NCBI GenBank assembly: GCA_030546905.1
Contig: JAUOPI010000002.1
Coordinates: 166,452-230,451 of the forward strand
Direction of reading: 5' to 3'
Source: Granulosicoccaceae sp. 1_MG-2023
GTDB lineage: Bacteria; Pseudomonadota; Gammaproteobacteria; Granulosicoccales; Granulosicoccaceae
DNA length: 64,000 bases
A program made the translations under genes and the position numbers. Each line of letters opens with the position of its first letter. Within the stretch, counting starts at the first letter, position 1. The notes beneath the pieces are model-generated. The model did no database searches, was not told the origin of the DNA, and was given only the letters and a program-made list of their open reading frames with translations. This document shows positions 49,503-58,044 of the stretch, piece after piece.

Positions 49503-50369
49503 ATGATTTCATTGCGACAGGTTGAGGTGTTTCTGGCGATTGCCGAACGCGGGAGTACCACCGCAGCGGGCGACGCGATCGGACTGTCCCAGTCGGCCAC
49601 CAGTGCCGCACTGGCCGAGCTTGAGCAGCGTCTGGGCGCCGGTTTGTTTGACCGTGTCGGACGTAAGCTGGTGCTCAATGGCAACGGTCGCTGTTTTTAT
49701 CCCGAGGCCCGGCAGCTCTTGCATCAGGCCGAGCAGATGAGCTGTTTGTTTGAAGAACAGGGCTGCCGCCTGCAAATCGGTGCCAGTACCACCATCGGCA
49801 ACTATTTGCTGCCCAAAATGCTTGGGCAATTGAGCCCGCAACCGCGCCGCGCGCAGCTGACCATCGCCAATACGCTGGATATTGCCGCGCAGGTGGCCAG
49901 CTGTACGCTGGAGCTCGGCTTTGTCGAAGGCAGTGTGCAGCATCCGGATCTGTCCGTCAGTCACTGGTGCAAGGATGAAATGCTGATCGTGGCCGCGGCC
50001 GCTTCGCCCTGGGCGCGGATCGGACACGCCCGCGCCGCGCTGGCCGGCGCGCCCTGGATTATGCGCGAGGCCGGCTCGGGTACCCGCAGTGTGGTCGAGC
50101 AGCAGCTGTTGTCCGATCTTGACGGGGTCAATATTGCCTACGAGCTGGGCAGTTCCGAAGCCATTCGCACGGCCTTGTTTGAGGGCGTGGGGGTGAGCTG
50201 TTTGTCCCGCCATGTGGTGGCGCGGGGGCTGGAATCGGGGGATTTGCTGGAGATTGCGCCGGACCGGCGAATCAGTCGCTGGTTCTATATCGTGCAGCAC
50301 CGGCAACGCCGTAACACGCCGGCACTGAGCGGTTTTATTGAGCGCTGTCAGGCCTTTGCCGGCGTCTGA
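49503..50369 (+). CDS. LysR-family regulator (YeiE-like)
   Basis: 288 residues with the N-terminal HTH (MISLRQVEVFLAIAERGSTTAAGDAIGLSQSATSAALAELE in outline) and CysB-like effector domain: GASTTIGNYLLPKMLGQL, GAPWIMREAGSGTR, and VGVSCLSRHVVARGLESGDL. It matches the YeiE type, which controls yeiH and, in enteric bacteria, sulfite or iron homeostasis genes. Divergent from yeiH, which it probably regulates. A hairpin (50382-50407) follows the stop. Confidence 0.9.
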   Translation: MISLRQVEVFLAIAERGSTTAAGDAIGLSQSATSAALAELEQRLGAGLFDRVGRKLVLNGNGRCFYPEARQLLHQAEQMSCLFEEQGCRLQIGASTTIGNYLLPKMLGQLSPQPRRAQLTIANTLDIAAQVASCTLELGFVEGSVQHPDLSVSHWCKDEMLIVAAAASPWARIGHARAALAGAPWIMREAGSGTRSVVEQQLLSDLDGVNIAYELGSSEAIRTALFEGVGVSCLSRHVVARGLESGDLLEIAPDRRISRWFYIVQHRQRRNTPALSGFIERCQAFAGV

Positions 50370-50381
50370 ATGACACGTGCG

Positions 50382-50407
50382 CGCAGCCCGGCATGTGCCC
50401 GGCTGCG
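50382..50407 (+). terminator. Hairpin after the YeiE-like gene
   Basis: CGCAGCCCGGCA / TGCCCGGCTGCG with one mismatch. No T run, so termination strength is uncertain. Confidence 0.45.
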
Positions 50408-50509
50408 GCAGCTCAAATCACAAAAAGCCGGCAAAAATTTACAGAACCGGGGGAGAATTTCCATATTTCCTCCACAACTTGTGCTGATTCATGCCGGATA
50501 CTTCAGGCC

Positions 50510-51121
50510 ATGAAAGCCAAAACAGCACAAGCCCTCAGGGCATTTCATCAGCGCCGCTGCACGGCGCCTGTCGTAAGCAAGCGCAGCCGCCTGGCCGCGC
50601 GTCTTGTTCCCGTACTGATCCCGGCGTTTCTTTTGGCCGGTTGTGTGGCCCCGCGCGTGGCGACCCAGGAGGTTGCGCCTGAGGTCGATACCGCCGACGT
50701 CGCGGCCTATCCGTTGCTCGGGCAAAGCCAGCGCCAGATCCGTCAGGATCGCTACGAGTGCTATTTGTGGGCCGTAGAGCAGAGCGGTTATGACCCGGCC
50801 ACTGAGACCGGCACTGTGGAAGTCAGCGGTTCATCGGCCGCTGTCCCGCCCGGTGGCAGTGCGACCGTCTCCGGTACCGTGACCGGCGCCACCGTCGGTG
50901 CTCTGATGTCCGGACCTCACCGGGGCGGTGCCGGGGTTGCGGTAGGAGCGCTGGTCGGCGCACTGGCCGGAGCCAGTGTGGATGCAGACCGGCAGGCCCG
51001 GGCCGAAGCGGCTGAGAACCGCTATAAAGCCAGCGCGGTGGCAGCGGAAAACCGGCGCATAGCGGCTTACCGCCGTGCGCTGTCGGCCTGTTTGGATGCA
51101 CGTGGATACAGCGTGCGTTGA
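50510..51121 (+). CDS. Glycine-zipper lipoprotein of unknown function
   Basis: 203 residues from MKAKTAQALRAFHQRRC; the lipobox FLLAGC follows a long, basic leader. Behind the acylated cysteine is a conserved block RQDRYECYLWAVEQSGYDP, then a glycine-zipper membrane segment (GATVGALMSGPHRGGAGVAVGALVGALAGASV in outline) flanked by Pro/Gly linkers, and a C-terminal helix with ENRRIAAYRRALSACLDARGYSVR. The ends resemble those of the next gene's product, so the two are probably functionally paired envelope proteins. 13 bp separate them. No characterised homologue is recognised. Confidence 0.8.
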   Translation: MKAKTAQALRAFHQRRCTAPVVSKRSRLAARLVPVLIPAFLLAGCVAPRVATQEVAPEVDTADVAAYPLLGQSQRQIRQDRYECYLWAVEQSGYDPATETGTVEVSGSSAAVPPGGSATVSGTVTGATVGALMSGPHRGGAGVAVGALVGALAGASVDADRQARAEAAENRYKASAVAAENRRIAAYRRALSACLDARGYSVR

Positions 51122-51134
51122 AATGGAGGTGAGT

Positions 51135-51767
51135 ATGAGAAAGCGTTTTAGTCCTGTAACTGCAGGAGTTGCGTTGTTAATCAGCAGTCTGGTGGTATTG
51201 CCGGCTTCAGCCGCACCCGGTCACGCTGAGACGGAACGGCATAAGACCTACCGGTATCCGTCGCGCGGAGCGGTGGTTGACCAGCTACCACGGGCGCATC
51301 GTATCTACAGTCACAATGGCCGTAAATATCACCTGAACGACGGCGTTTGGTATCGTTCGGTGGGCAACCGCTATATGGTGGTGACGCCGCCGGTTGGCCT
51401 GGTTCTGCCTGCCTTACCGGTCGGCGCCGTGCTGGCTACCATCGCCGGTGTGGAGTACTACCGCTATGGCAGCGTTTATTACAAGCGCGGACCTGACGGC
51501 TACCGCGTGGTTGAAACCCCGGCTGAAAACACACAAGTGAAAGAAACTGTGTCGGATGATTTGTTTGTCTATCCGCGCCAGGGGCAGAGTGTGGAATTGC
51601 AAGCCAGCGACCGCTTTGAGTGCCATGAGTGGGCCGGCGAGCAAACCGGTTATGACCCGACTCTCAGTGGTGGCGGCGTGAGCGCCGACCAGCGTAGCAG
51701 CAAGCGCAGTGAGTATCAGCGGGCAATGACGGCCTGTCTTGAAGCACGCGGTTACAGCGTGCGCTAA
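51135..51767 (+). CDS. Exported DUF6515-like protein of unknown function
   Basis: 210 residues from MRKRFSPVTAGVALLISSLVVLPASAAPGH, a signal peptide cleaved near ASA; start supported by GGAGGTGAGT just upstream. The middle contains the RIYSHNGRKYHLNDGVWYRSVGNRYMVV and YYKRGPDGYRVVE repeats seen in DUF6515-like proteins, with small hydrophobic linkers. The C-terminal part carries DRFECHEWAGEQTGYDP and ends YQRAMTACLEARGYSVR, almost the same signature as the upstream lipoprotein. Presumed periplasmic, possibly working with it. Confidence 0.78.
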   Translation: MRKRFSPVTAGVALLISSLVVLPASAAPGHAETERHKTYRYPSRGAVVDQLPRAHRIYSHNGRKYHLNDGVWYRSVGNRYMVVTPPVGLVLPALPVGAVLATIAGVEYYRYGSVYYKRGPDGYRVVETPAENTQVKETVSDDLFVYPRQGQSVELQASDRFECHEWAGEQTGYDPTLSGGGVSADQRSSKRSEYQRAMTACLEARGYSVR

Positions 51768-51774
51768 TCGCCAC

Positions 51775-52452
51775 TCAGCTCGCCCCGTCCGGATCTGTGC
51801 CGGGCGGGGTGTTGTCCGGCCAGCGGTTTTCAGCCATCAGTTGCGACAGCGGTCTGGCCCGGGTCCAGCCTTGTTCTTCGAGCATGGGTTTGTCGTAGAA
51901 TTTCTCCACCGGCCCTATGCAGAGTATTGCCACCGCCTTGCTGCCGGCGGGCATGTTCAGCAAGCTGCCCATCGCGGCGGGATCGAACAAGGAAACCCAG
52001 CCCACGCCAATACCTTCGGCGCGGGCTGCCAGCGCCAGGTTCTGGATCGCGCAGGCTACCGAGGCCAGGTCCATTTCCGGCAGCGTGCGGCGGCCGAATA
52101 CATGCCGTTCGCGCTGGTCCATTAAGGCCACGACCAACAGTTCGGCGCAGCGATCCAGTCCTTCCACCTTCAGTTGCAGAAACTCAGCTTCCCGCTCATT
52201 CAGTGCCGCTGCGGTCGCGCGGCGTTCGGCCTCGACAAGTGTGCGTATCTCAGCGCGTAGCTCAGGACAGGTGATGCGGATAAAACGCCAGGGTTGCATA
52301 AGCCCGACGCTGGGCGCCTGATGGGCCGCTTCCAGAAGGCGTTGCAGTATTGCCGGGTCCAGCGGCTTATCGGCAAAGTGGCGCATATCGCGGCGTTCGC
52401 GGATGGCGCGGTAGACACCGGCTTTTTCCTGCTCGCTGAAAGCATCATTCAT
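51775..52452 (-). CDS. bluB: 5,6-dimethylbenzimidazole synthase BluB
   Basis: 225 residues from MNDAFSEQEKAGVYRAIRERRDMRHF; the ATG overlaps the cobB stop by four bases. BluB is a flavin-destroying nitroreductase-fold enzyme that makes the lower ligand of vitamin B12 from reduced FMN. The FMN-binding RERRDMRHF start, the AAHQAPSVGLMQPWRFI segment and LAARAEGIGVGWVSLFDP are typical. The long open frame upstream is not coding. Third gene of the riboswitch-controlled btuB-cobB-bluB operon. Confidence 0.93.
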   Translation of the reverse strand: MNDAFSEQEKAGVYRAIRERRDMRHFADKPLDPAILQRLLEAAHQAPSVGLMQPWRFIRITCPELRAEIRTLVEAERRATAAALNEREAEFLQLKVEGLDRCAELLVVALMDQRERHVFGRRTLPEMDLASVACAIQNLALAARAEGIGVGWVSLFDPAAMGSLLNMPAGSKAVAILCIGPVEKFYDKPMLEEQGWTRARPLSQLMAENRWPDNTPPGTDPDGAS

Positions 52453-53741
52453 GGTGCCAACAACGCGGCGGTTGCCTCCGGATTGGACGGAAAGTAGCTG
52501 TGGATATAACTGGCTGTCACGCATCCGATCCGGTAGACCGGTTCGGCGGTTGCACGCCCGTTCGGGCAGCGCCCTTGGCAAATGGGTTCCAGGTTTGTAT
52601 CCAGAGACGAATGATGAAACGTGTGGCCGCGTAATTCGCCTTCCGGCAGGGCCAGCCGTTGCAGGCCGAGGGCGGCAAAGCGTTTCTGCATCCGCGCCCG
52701 GGCAGGCAGCAGACCGCAAAGCGGCCGGCTTTCGCCTTCCAGCGGTGTCAGCTCCTCTGTCAGCCAGAGCATGCCGCCGCATTCGGCCAGAATGGGTTTG
52801 CCGGCTTCGGCGTGTTTGACAATCTGCGTCATCAGTGTGCGGTTGGCCGACAGTTCCGGCAAATGCAACTCCGGATAGCCGCCGGGCAGATAAAGACTGT
52901 CCACCGGCGGCAGCTCGCTATCCTGCAGCGGCGAGAAAAAGTGCAGCTCTGCACCCATTTGTCTCAGCAGTGCCAGATTGGCGGGATAGATAAACGAGAA
53001 AGCCCGGTCCCGCGCCACGCCGATACGTAGGCCGTCCAGTAGCGGCGCAACAGCTGCGGCGGCGACCGGCTCAAATCTTACCGGCTCGGGCAGGGAAACC
53101 TCGGCGCTGGCGGCAATCGAAGCGGCAGCGGCATCAAGGCGTGCCTCCAGATCGGCGATCTCGTCTCCCTGCACCAAACCGAGATGGCGGCCGGGCAGAC
53201 TGAAGGCGGCGTCGCGTGTCAGAGCGCCGTACCAGGACAGCGCTGCCGGCAGGCTTCCGGCCAGCAGCCGGCAGTGCCCGGGGCCGCCCACCTGATTGGC
53301 CAGTACGCCGCTGAAGTTCAGTTCGGGACGGTACTGCGACAGGCCGTAGGCCAGCGCGGCAAAGGTTTGCGCCATACCGGCGGAGTCGATCACGGCCAGC
53401 ACCGGCAGGCCGAACAAGGCCGCCAGATCCGCGCTGCTGGGCTCGCCGTCAAACAGCCCCATCACGCCTTCGATCAGAATCAGGTCCGCTTCGCCGGCGG
53501 CCTCCCAGAGCAGTTGCCGGCAGTGATCCGGACCGCCCATAAACAGATCCAGTTGCAACACCTCGTGACCGCATGCCCGGCTGAGAATCATCGGATCGAG
53601 AAAATCCGGTCCGCTTTTAAACACCCGCACCTTGCGTCCGGCATTGCGGTGCATTCGCGCCAGCGCGGCGGTGACCGTGGTCTTGCCTTGACCGGATGCC
53701 GGTGCGCAAATCAGCAGGGCGGGGCAGCGCCGCGCCGGCAT
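52449..53741 (-). CDS. cobB: Cobyrinic acid a,c-diamide synthase CobB
   Basis: 430 residues from MPARRCPALLICAPASGQGKT; the frame extends eight codons to a GTG (53765) that abuts a hairpin. ATP-binding P-loop: APASGQGKTTVTAALARMH; DFLDPMILSRACG; the glutamine amidotransferase domain has the nucleophile in ILAECGGMLWL. The enzyme amidates the a and c side chains of cobyrinic acid using glutamine and ATP. The btuB-cobB-bluB set without other cob genes nearby suggests either salvage or a partial pathway with the rest elsewhere. Confidence 0.93.
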   Translation of the reverse strand: MPARRCPALLICAPASGQGKTTVTAALARMHRNAGRKVRVFKSGPDFLDPMILSRACGHEVLQLDLFMGGPDHCRQLLWEAAGEADLILIEGVMGLFDGEPSSADLAALFGLPVLAVIDSAGMAQTFAALAYGLSQYRPELNFSGVLANQVGGPGHCRLLAGSLPAALSWYGALTRDAAFSLPGRHLGLVQGDEIADLEARLDAAAASIAASAEVSLPEPVRFEPVAAAAVAPLLDGLRIGVARDRAFSFIYPANLALLRQMGAELHFFSPLQDSELPPVDSLYLPGGYPELHLPELSANRTLMTQIVKHAEAGKPILAECGGMLWLTEELTPLEGESRPLCGLLPARARMQKRFAALGLQRLALPEGELRGHTFHHSSLDTNLEPICQGRCPNGRATAEPVYRIGCVTASYIHSYFPSNPEATAALLAP

Positions 53742-53766
53742 GGATTCCGGTGCGACGGCGCTCACC

Positions 53767-53797
53767 GCCGGTTCCCTTGACCACAGGGGAACCGGCA
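53767..53797 (-). promoter_or_regulatory. Hairpin in the btuB-cobB gap
   Basis: GCCGGTTCCC / GGGGAACCGGC, about ten base pairs with a nine-base loop, right before the cobB start. It could be a partial terminator or mRNA processing site in the riboswitch operon. Confidence 0.4.
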
Positions 53798-53840
53798 GGA
53801 CGGCATTACCGGGGCTTGCAGTTTGGCCGTGTTCAAAGAC

Positions 53841-55670
53841 TCACTCATGGGCATGTCCTGTTTTCGGTTGTGGCCGGTAGTTGACCGAGAGCCAGAGACC
53901 GCGATCCGGCTGGTTATAACCGTCGACGGTTTCGTATTGCCGGTTCAGCAGGTTGTTGATCTTCGCACTGAACCGCCAGTCGCGTCCGACCTTGAAGCTG
54001 CCACGCAGGTCCAGCACCGTGTAGCCGGCCAGGGTCTCGCCGCTGTCCTCGCGCTCGCCGACGGCCTGTAAGCTCAGGCCCGCTGACCAATCGCCGTGAT
54101 CACGATCGGCAGACAGCTTGAAAATCCGCCGTGCACGCCGGTCCAGAAGCGAATCGTCTTCGGTATTTTTCGGATCGATAATATCCAGCGATGCGGCCAT
54201 ATCCCATGCGGCAAGACGCGTATCGGCGCTCAGCTCCAGTCCACGGATGCGGGCTTTTTCCACATTGTCCGGGGAGGCGGTGTCGGAGTTGTAGGCAATC
54301 AGATTCTCGATCTCGGTTTGATAGGCATTGGCCTGCCAGCCAAGCACACCGAACGAGCCGCTTAAACCCAGTTCCAGAGTTTCCGACTCTTCCGGTTCCA
54401 GATCCGGATTGCCCTTGTACCAGCCGCTGTCAGGCCAGTAGAGATCGTTGAGGGTAGGGGCTTTGAATGCGGTGCCATAGCTGGCATAAACGCGCATATC
54501 ATCGGAAAACTGCATGCCCCAGGCGAGGCTGCCGGTGTTATAGCGGCCGAACTGACTGTTATCGTCGGCGCGCAGGCTGAAGGCCAGATCCTGAGCGCCG
54601 AACCGGCCCTGATACAAGCCGTATATGCCACTGTTATCGCGCGAGGTTTCGGTGTAGTCGTTGCTGCTGTCGACAGAGACTTCCTGATAATCCACGCCCC
54701 AGCTCAGCGTATGTGCGCTGCTGATATCGTGGCGGCTGATCAGCGAAGCGCTGTCACGGTCTGTGTCGATATGGCTCTGGTACTCGCCGTCGCCGTACTG
54801 CGTGGCGTCGTCGCGGCTGCGTCCCAGGGTCAGGTCCAGGGACCAGTTCTGTAGCGGTGTCAGACTGATGGTGGCGCCGATTGTTTCCAGGGTTGTATCA
54901 GCGGAGTAATCATCAAAGGTGGAGCCGCCGTCGTATTCGTTGTCGGCTTCGTTGCGTGTCCAGTGCAGTTTGGCGCCGAAGGTATCGGAAAAACGGTAAC
55001 CGCCGTTGAGTGCCCAGGAGAGGTTGTCGTAGCCGTCGTCATCTTCGTTATAGCCGGACTTGTCTGGTGCTTTGGCACTGAAACCGTCCGTATGATAGTC
55101 GCTCAGATCCGCGCTGAACCAGGCGTTTTTATGCTTTGCAGAGGCGCCCAGACTCAGCTTATGGCTGTTGTTATTGCCAAGCCCGGCACTGAAGCGGGGA
55201 TTGAAGCCGTCGGCTGCCGGACGGGTGAAAATCTGAATGACCCCGCCCACGGCTTCTGCGCCGTACAGTGATGAACGCGGTCCGCGTACGATCTCGATCC
55301 GTTCGATCTGATCCACTTCCAGATGCTGAAACGCAGTCGATCCGGTGGTCGGGGAACCGACTTTGATGCCGTCGATCAGCACCAGCACCTGATCGCTGTT
55401 GGTGCCACGCATGTAAAGCGAAGTGCTTTTACCGCGTCCGCCGTTGTAGACCAGTTGCACGCCCGCTGCGCTGTCGAGCAGTTCGGTCACGCTTTGCGCC
55501 TGTTTGTGTTCGATCTCATCGCGATCGATTACCGTGACCGCTGCCAGACTGTCGTCAGTGGTCTGTGCACCGCGTGTTGCGGTGACCGGTAACGGGGAGA
55601 GTGTGGCTGCCTGAAGTGCCGGGAAAGAAGAGCCGAGCAGCAGCGCTGCCGGAAAATAGAGCTTTTGCAT
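53841..55670 (-). CDS. btuB: TonB-dependent cobalamin receptor BtuB
   Basis: 609 residues from MQKLYFPAALLLGSSFPALQA, a signal peptide. The TonB box LSPLPVTATRG and plug sequence ESVTELLDSAAGVQLVYNGGRGKSTSLYMRG in outline (here QSVTELLDSAAG) are followed by a 22-strand barrel. BtuB-type sequences: LVLIDGIKVGSPTTGSTAFQHLEV, RGPRSSLYGAEAVGGVIQIF, YASYGTAFKAPTLNDLYWP, NLEPEESETLELGL and the C-terminal NRQYETVDGYNQPDRGLWLSV. Takes up vitamin B12 across the outer membrane. Its leader carries a cobalamin riboswitch, so expression should fall when B12 is sufficient. First gene of the operon with cobB and bluB. Confidence 0.94.
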   Translation of the reverse strand: MQKLYFPAALLLGSSFPALQAATLSPLPVTATRGAQTTDDSLAAVTVIDRDEIEHKQAQSVTELLDSAAGVQLVYNGGRGKSTSLYMRGTNSDQVLVLIDGIKVGSPTTGSTAFQHLEVDQIERIEIVRGPRSSLYGAEAVGGVIQIFTRPAADGFNPRFSAGLGNNNSHKLSLGASAKHKNAWFSADLSDYHTDGFSAKAPDKSGYNEDDDGYDNLSWALNGGYRFSDTFGAKLHWTRNEADNEYDGGSTFDDYSADTTLETIGATISLTPLQNWSLDLTLGRSRDDATQYGDGEYQSHIDTDRDSASLISRHDISSAHTLSWGVDYQEVSVDSSNDYTETSRDNSGIYGLYQGRFGAQDLAFSLRADDNSQFGRYNTGSLAWGMQFSDDMRVYASYGTAFKAPTLNDLYWPDSGWYKGNPDLEPEESETLELGLSGSFGVLGWQANAYQTEIENLIAYNSDTASPDNVEKARIRGLELSADTRLAAWDMAASLDIIDPKNTEDDSLLDRRARRIFKLSADRDHGDWSAGLSLQAVGEREDSGETLAGYTVLDLRGSFKVGRDWRFSAKINNLLNRQYETVDGYNQPDRGLWLSVNYRPQPKTGHAHE

Positions 55671-56183
55671 TGTCGTATGAGTCCCTTTGCGCGCCGCCCG
55701 CACGCAGTCATTGGAGAAATGGCAGCGGGGGGACAAAGGAGGAAGGCATACGTTCAGAAGCCTCGCATCCACCTGCCCACCGCAAGTTCCAGCGTCTGTG
55801 CTTCCGGCCGGTCTCCGGACTCGCAGGGAGGGACGCAGTGTCCCGTGAAACGAAGCCTTCCCATGTCAGCCGACACAGTGGCGTTTGCCGTTTCTTCACC
55901 TGCCTACCGTTGCGGGGGCAGCGTCGGCCTTGTGCGCAATGAATCCGCACGCACCGACTTCCCGTTTAAATCCGCATGACTGAATGCGGATACCAGAGGC
56001 GGCGGGGATTCTACGCAGAGGCTGTGCTGCGGGTCAACTGCAAAGGGTGGGGGCGCTGCGTCGGCGCCGGGCAGTCCGCATTGTGCGGCCGGTGGCTTGA
56101 TCGGTGGCGGCGTGCCATTTTCCCACTGTATGCCGGGCACGGTCGTGCTACGGTCAGGTGTCGGGTTGGAGGAGGATAAAACG
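55671..56183. other. Riboswitch and divergent control region of btuB and the HAD gene
   Basis: 513 bp between divergent genes. It holds the cobalamin riboswitch (about 55750-55930, minus). A short hairpin (ATCCGCAT / ATGCGGAT) lies at 55970-55991, where the btuB promoter would be. The remaining 190 bp up to the HAD gene show no feature beyond a good ribosome site GGAGGATAAAACG before its ATG. Confidence 0.5.
55750..55930 (-). promoter_or_regulatory. Cobalamin (B12) riboswitch controlling btuB-cobB-bluB
   Basis: On the minus strand the leader of btuB contains the two most conserved riboswitch parts in the right order: GCCACTG ... GGGAAGGC (from about 55883 down to 55855) and the B12 box GAGTCCGGAGACCGGCC (about 55822-55806). 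Adenosylcobalamin binding should block translation or elongation into btuB. The exact limits of the P1 stem are estimated. The riboswitch end is about 80-130 bp from the btuB start, leaving room for an expression platform. Confidence 0.88.
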
Positions 56184-56858
56184 ATGACGTATACCTTGGC
56201 TTTTGATGTTTACGGCACTTTGATCGATACGCACGGGGTGGTGGAGGCGTTGCAGGCGCATGTGGGACCGGATGCGGTGCGTTTTTCGCAGTGTTGGCGC
56301 GATAAACAACTGGAGTATTCATTCCGGCGTGGTTTGATGGGCTGTTATGCGGACTTCAGTATCTGCACACGGCAGGCGCTGGACTATACCTGTGACGCGC
56401 TGGACAAGCCCTTGCCCGAGCCGGTACGCGAGAGTTTGATGGCGGTCTATCGTGTCTTGCCGGCGTTTGATGATGTGGCGGCGGGTTTGCAGCAGGTGCG
56501 CGCGGCGGGTCACCGGGTTTATGCCTTTTCCAATGGTTCAGCAGCGGCAGTAAACGGCCTGCTGCGCCATGCCGGTTTGGATGATCTGGTCGACGGGGCT
56601 GTGAGTGTTGAGGCGGTCGCGTCGTTTAAGCCGGACCCGGCGGTTTACGCGCATTTTCTGGCTGCAACCGGGAGTGATGCGGATTCGGTCTGGTTGATTT
56701 CCAGTAATCCCTTTGATGTGCTCGGTGCGCAGGCGGTCGGTTGGAAGACGGCCTGGGTGCAGCGCAATCCGGCGACGGTGTTTGATCCCTGGGGCGTAAC
56801 GCCAAGTTGTACGGTGACAGGCTTGGATAAACTGGCCTCGTGTTTAGAGCAAGTCTGA
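56184..56858 (+). CDS. Haloacid dehalogenase type II-like HAD hydrolase
   Basis: 224 residues from MTYTLAFDVYGTLIDTHG, with GGAGGATAAAACG upstream; 29 upstream codons of the frame were not used. The nucleophile Asp is in FDVYGTLID (residue 8). Motif II lies in YAFSNGSAAAV, motif III Lys in FKPDPAVYAHFL, and the L-2-haloacid dehalogenase-like SSNPFDVLGAQAVGWKTAWVQR near residue 180. The family hydrolyses L-2-haloalkanoic acids to D-2-hydroxy acids. Several key residues match but a phosphatase role for this HAD cannot be excluded. Confidence 0.85.
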   Translation: MTYTLAFDVYGTLIDTHGVVEALQAHVGPDAVRFSQCWRDKQLEYSFRRGLMGCYADFSICTRQALDYTCDALDKPLPEPVRESLMAVYRVLPAFDDVAAGLQQVRAAGHRVYAFSNGSAAAVNGLLRHAGLDDLVDGAVSVEAVASFKPDPAVYAHFLAATGSDADSVWLISSNPFDVLGAQAVGWKTAWVQRNPATVFDPWGVTPSCTVTGLDKLASCLEQV

Positions 56859-56863
56859 CCCTG

Positions 56864-57139
56864 TTATTCCCCGCGCTTGCGCTGCGGCCACGGTGACGGC
56901 GCGGGCGTTTTCGGTGCAGATGCGGCAAATGTCTTGATATACAAGGCTTCGACTTCTGTACGGGCCCAGGCCGTTTTGCGCAGGAATTTCAGGGAGGATT
57001 TCACCGAGGGATCTTTTTTGAAGCAGTTGATATTGACCCGGCGTGCGAGTTCTTCCCAGCCGTAGTGGGCTTGTAGTTTTGTCACCACTTGTTCAAGCGT
57101 GACCCCGTGCAAGGGGTTGTTGATCTGACTGCCGCTCAT
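56864..57139 (-). CDS. VF530 (DUF2132) family protein
   Basis: 91 residues matching the small VF530 family: [33 protein letters not shown] and [27 protein letters not shown] in outline. Members are small helical proteins found in many proteobacteria; no activity is established, and DNA binding has been suggested from structure. The C-terminal tail is rich in Pro, Ala and Arg. Convergent with the HAD gene, 5 bp apart, and followed upstream by the RRM gene on the same strand. Confidence 0.85.
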   Translation of the reverse strand: MSGSQINNPLHGVTLEQVVTKLQAHYGWEELARRVNINCFKKDPSVKSSLKFLRKTAWARTEVEALYIKTFAASAPKTPAPSPWPQRKRGE

Positions 57140-57199
57140 GCCGGGGTATCAGTATTTCCGGGAGCTGACCGAGGCTGAACGACGGAAGGAAAATACCGT

Positions 57200-57448
57200 T
57201 CAGCCATTGTTTTCCCCGGCTTTTTTCACACGGATCACGCTGTCGCCGAGCGTGCGGTTGTTCAGGGTTTTCATGGCGGCTTTGGCTTCGCCCGGTCTGG
57301 GCATTTCGATAAACGCGAAACCTTTCGATTTCCCGCTTTCCTGATCCATCACCAGATTGCACGATTGCACCATGCCGAATTCGCTGAACAGCGCATGCAG
57401 TTCGTCTTCGGAGGTGCTGCGGTCTAAATTTCGGCAGAGTAATTTCAT
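57200..57448 (-). CDS. Small RNA-recognition-motif (RRM) protein
   Basis: 82 residues, a single RRM domain: RNP2 KLLCRNLDRSTSEDEL at the start and RNP1 KGFAFIEM near residue 43, followed by the last beta strand RVKKAGENNG. Single-RRM proteins of this size in bacteria bind single-stranded RNA and are often cold-inducible. It is monocistronic or linked to the VF530 gene 60 bp downstream. Not to be confused with the longer overlapping minus-strand frame at 57093-57623, which is not coding. Confidence 0.9.
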   Translation of the reverse strand: MKLLCRNLDRSTSEDELHALFSEFGMVQSCNLVMDQESGKSKGFAFIEMPRPGEAKAAMKTLNNRTLGDSVIRVKKAGENNG

Positions 57449-58044
57449 ATGGGTCCTGTAAGTGCGCCGACAGGGCGCTGGTGCTCAGTATGACACAAGC
57501 GGACCGGCGCCGCTCCTTGCGTCTGGTTTGTCGCCCGGAATTTCCGATCTCCCTTAAGCCGGCTGGCCCGGCAGCCTTATTTTTGTCCATTTTCTCCGTT
57601 CGTTGTTCTGAACGGACAGCCATCCTGCATCTGTCATTCTTGCGCGTTCGCGGCGCTTCTTGCCTGGACGCGGATTGGAAGATTTTTCTAACGGATTAAA
57701 AAAATCTTATCAATTGTGAGAGCGGGGGATTCATCCGAGTATTTCGGGTAATCGCGATACTGATTGTCAGGTGTGCGATGACATCCGCCGTATCAGGAAG
57801 ATGGCGGTTGTTACAAGGCGCCCGTCCAGGCGCGTCAGGTAAGAGCAAATAAGCGGAGGCGGATGAGGAAACAGTCACTGAATGCGACCTTAGCTCGGGC
57901 CGCGTCAGCCGGTTTTCGCCGCTCCGCAATTTGATTTAAGCAGATTTTCCCGGTCGCTTATTGCTTGTATTGCAAGCGGCGACCGGTCCTGTCCGATGGA
58001 GGCCATTGACCTGGCTTATCGGGTGATTGAGAAGAGGCGAAATA
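57449..58044. other. Long intergenic region between the RRM and acyl-CoA synthetase genes
   Basis: 596 bp without a convincing gene. Two secondary-structure elements are seen: AAGATTTTT / AAAAATCTT around 57679-57708, an AT-rich inverted repeat, and a nested hairpin CGGTCGC / GCGACCG with an inner GCTTG / CAAGC at 57951-57984. A 5' leader or small RNA could be present. No ORF above about 75 codons looked coding. Confidence 0.45.

Noticed and set aside
57093..57623. 176-codon minus-strand ORF spanning the RRM gene
   Set aside because: The RRM protein in another frame has clear RNP motifs, whereas this product is basic and low complexity.
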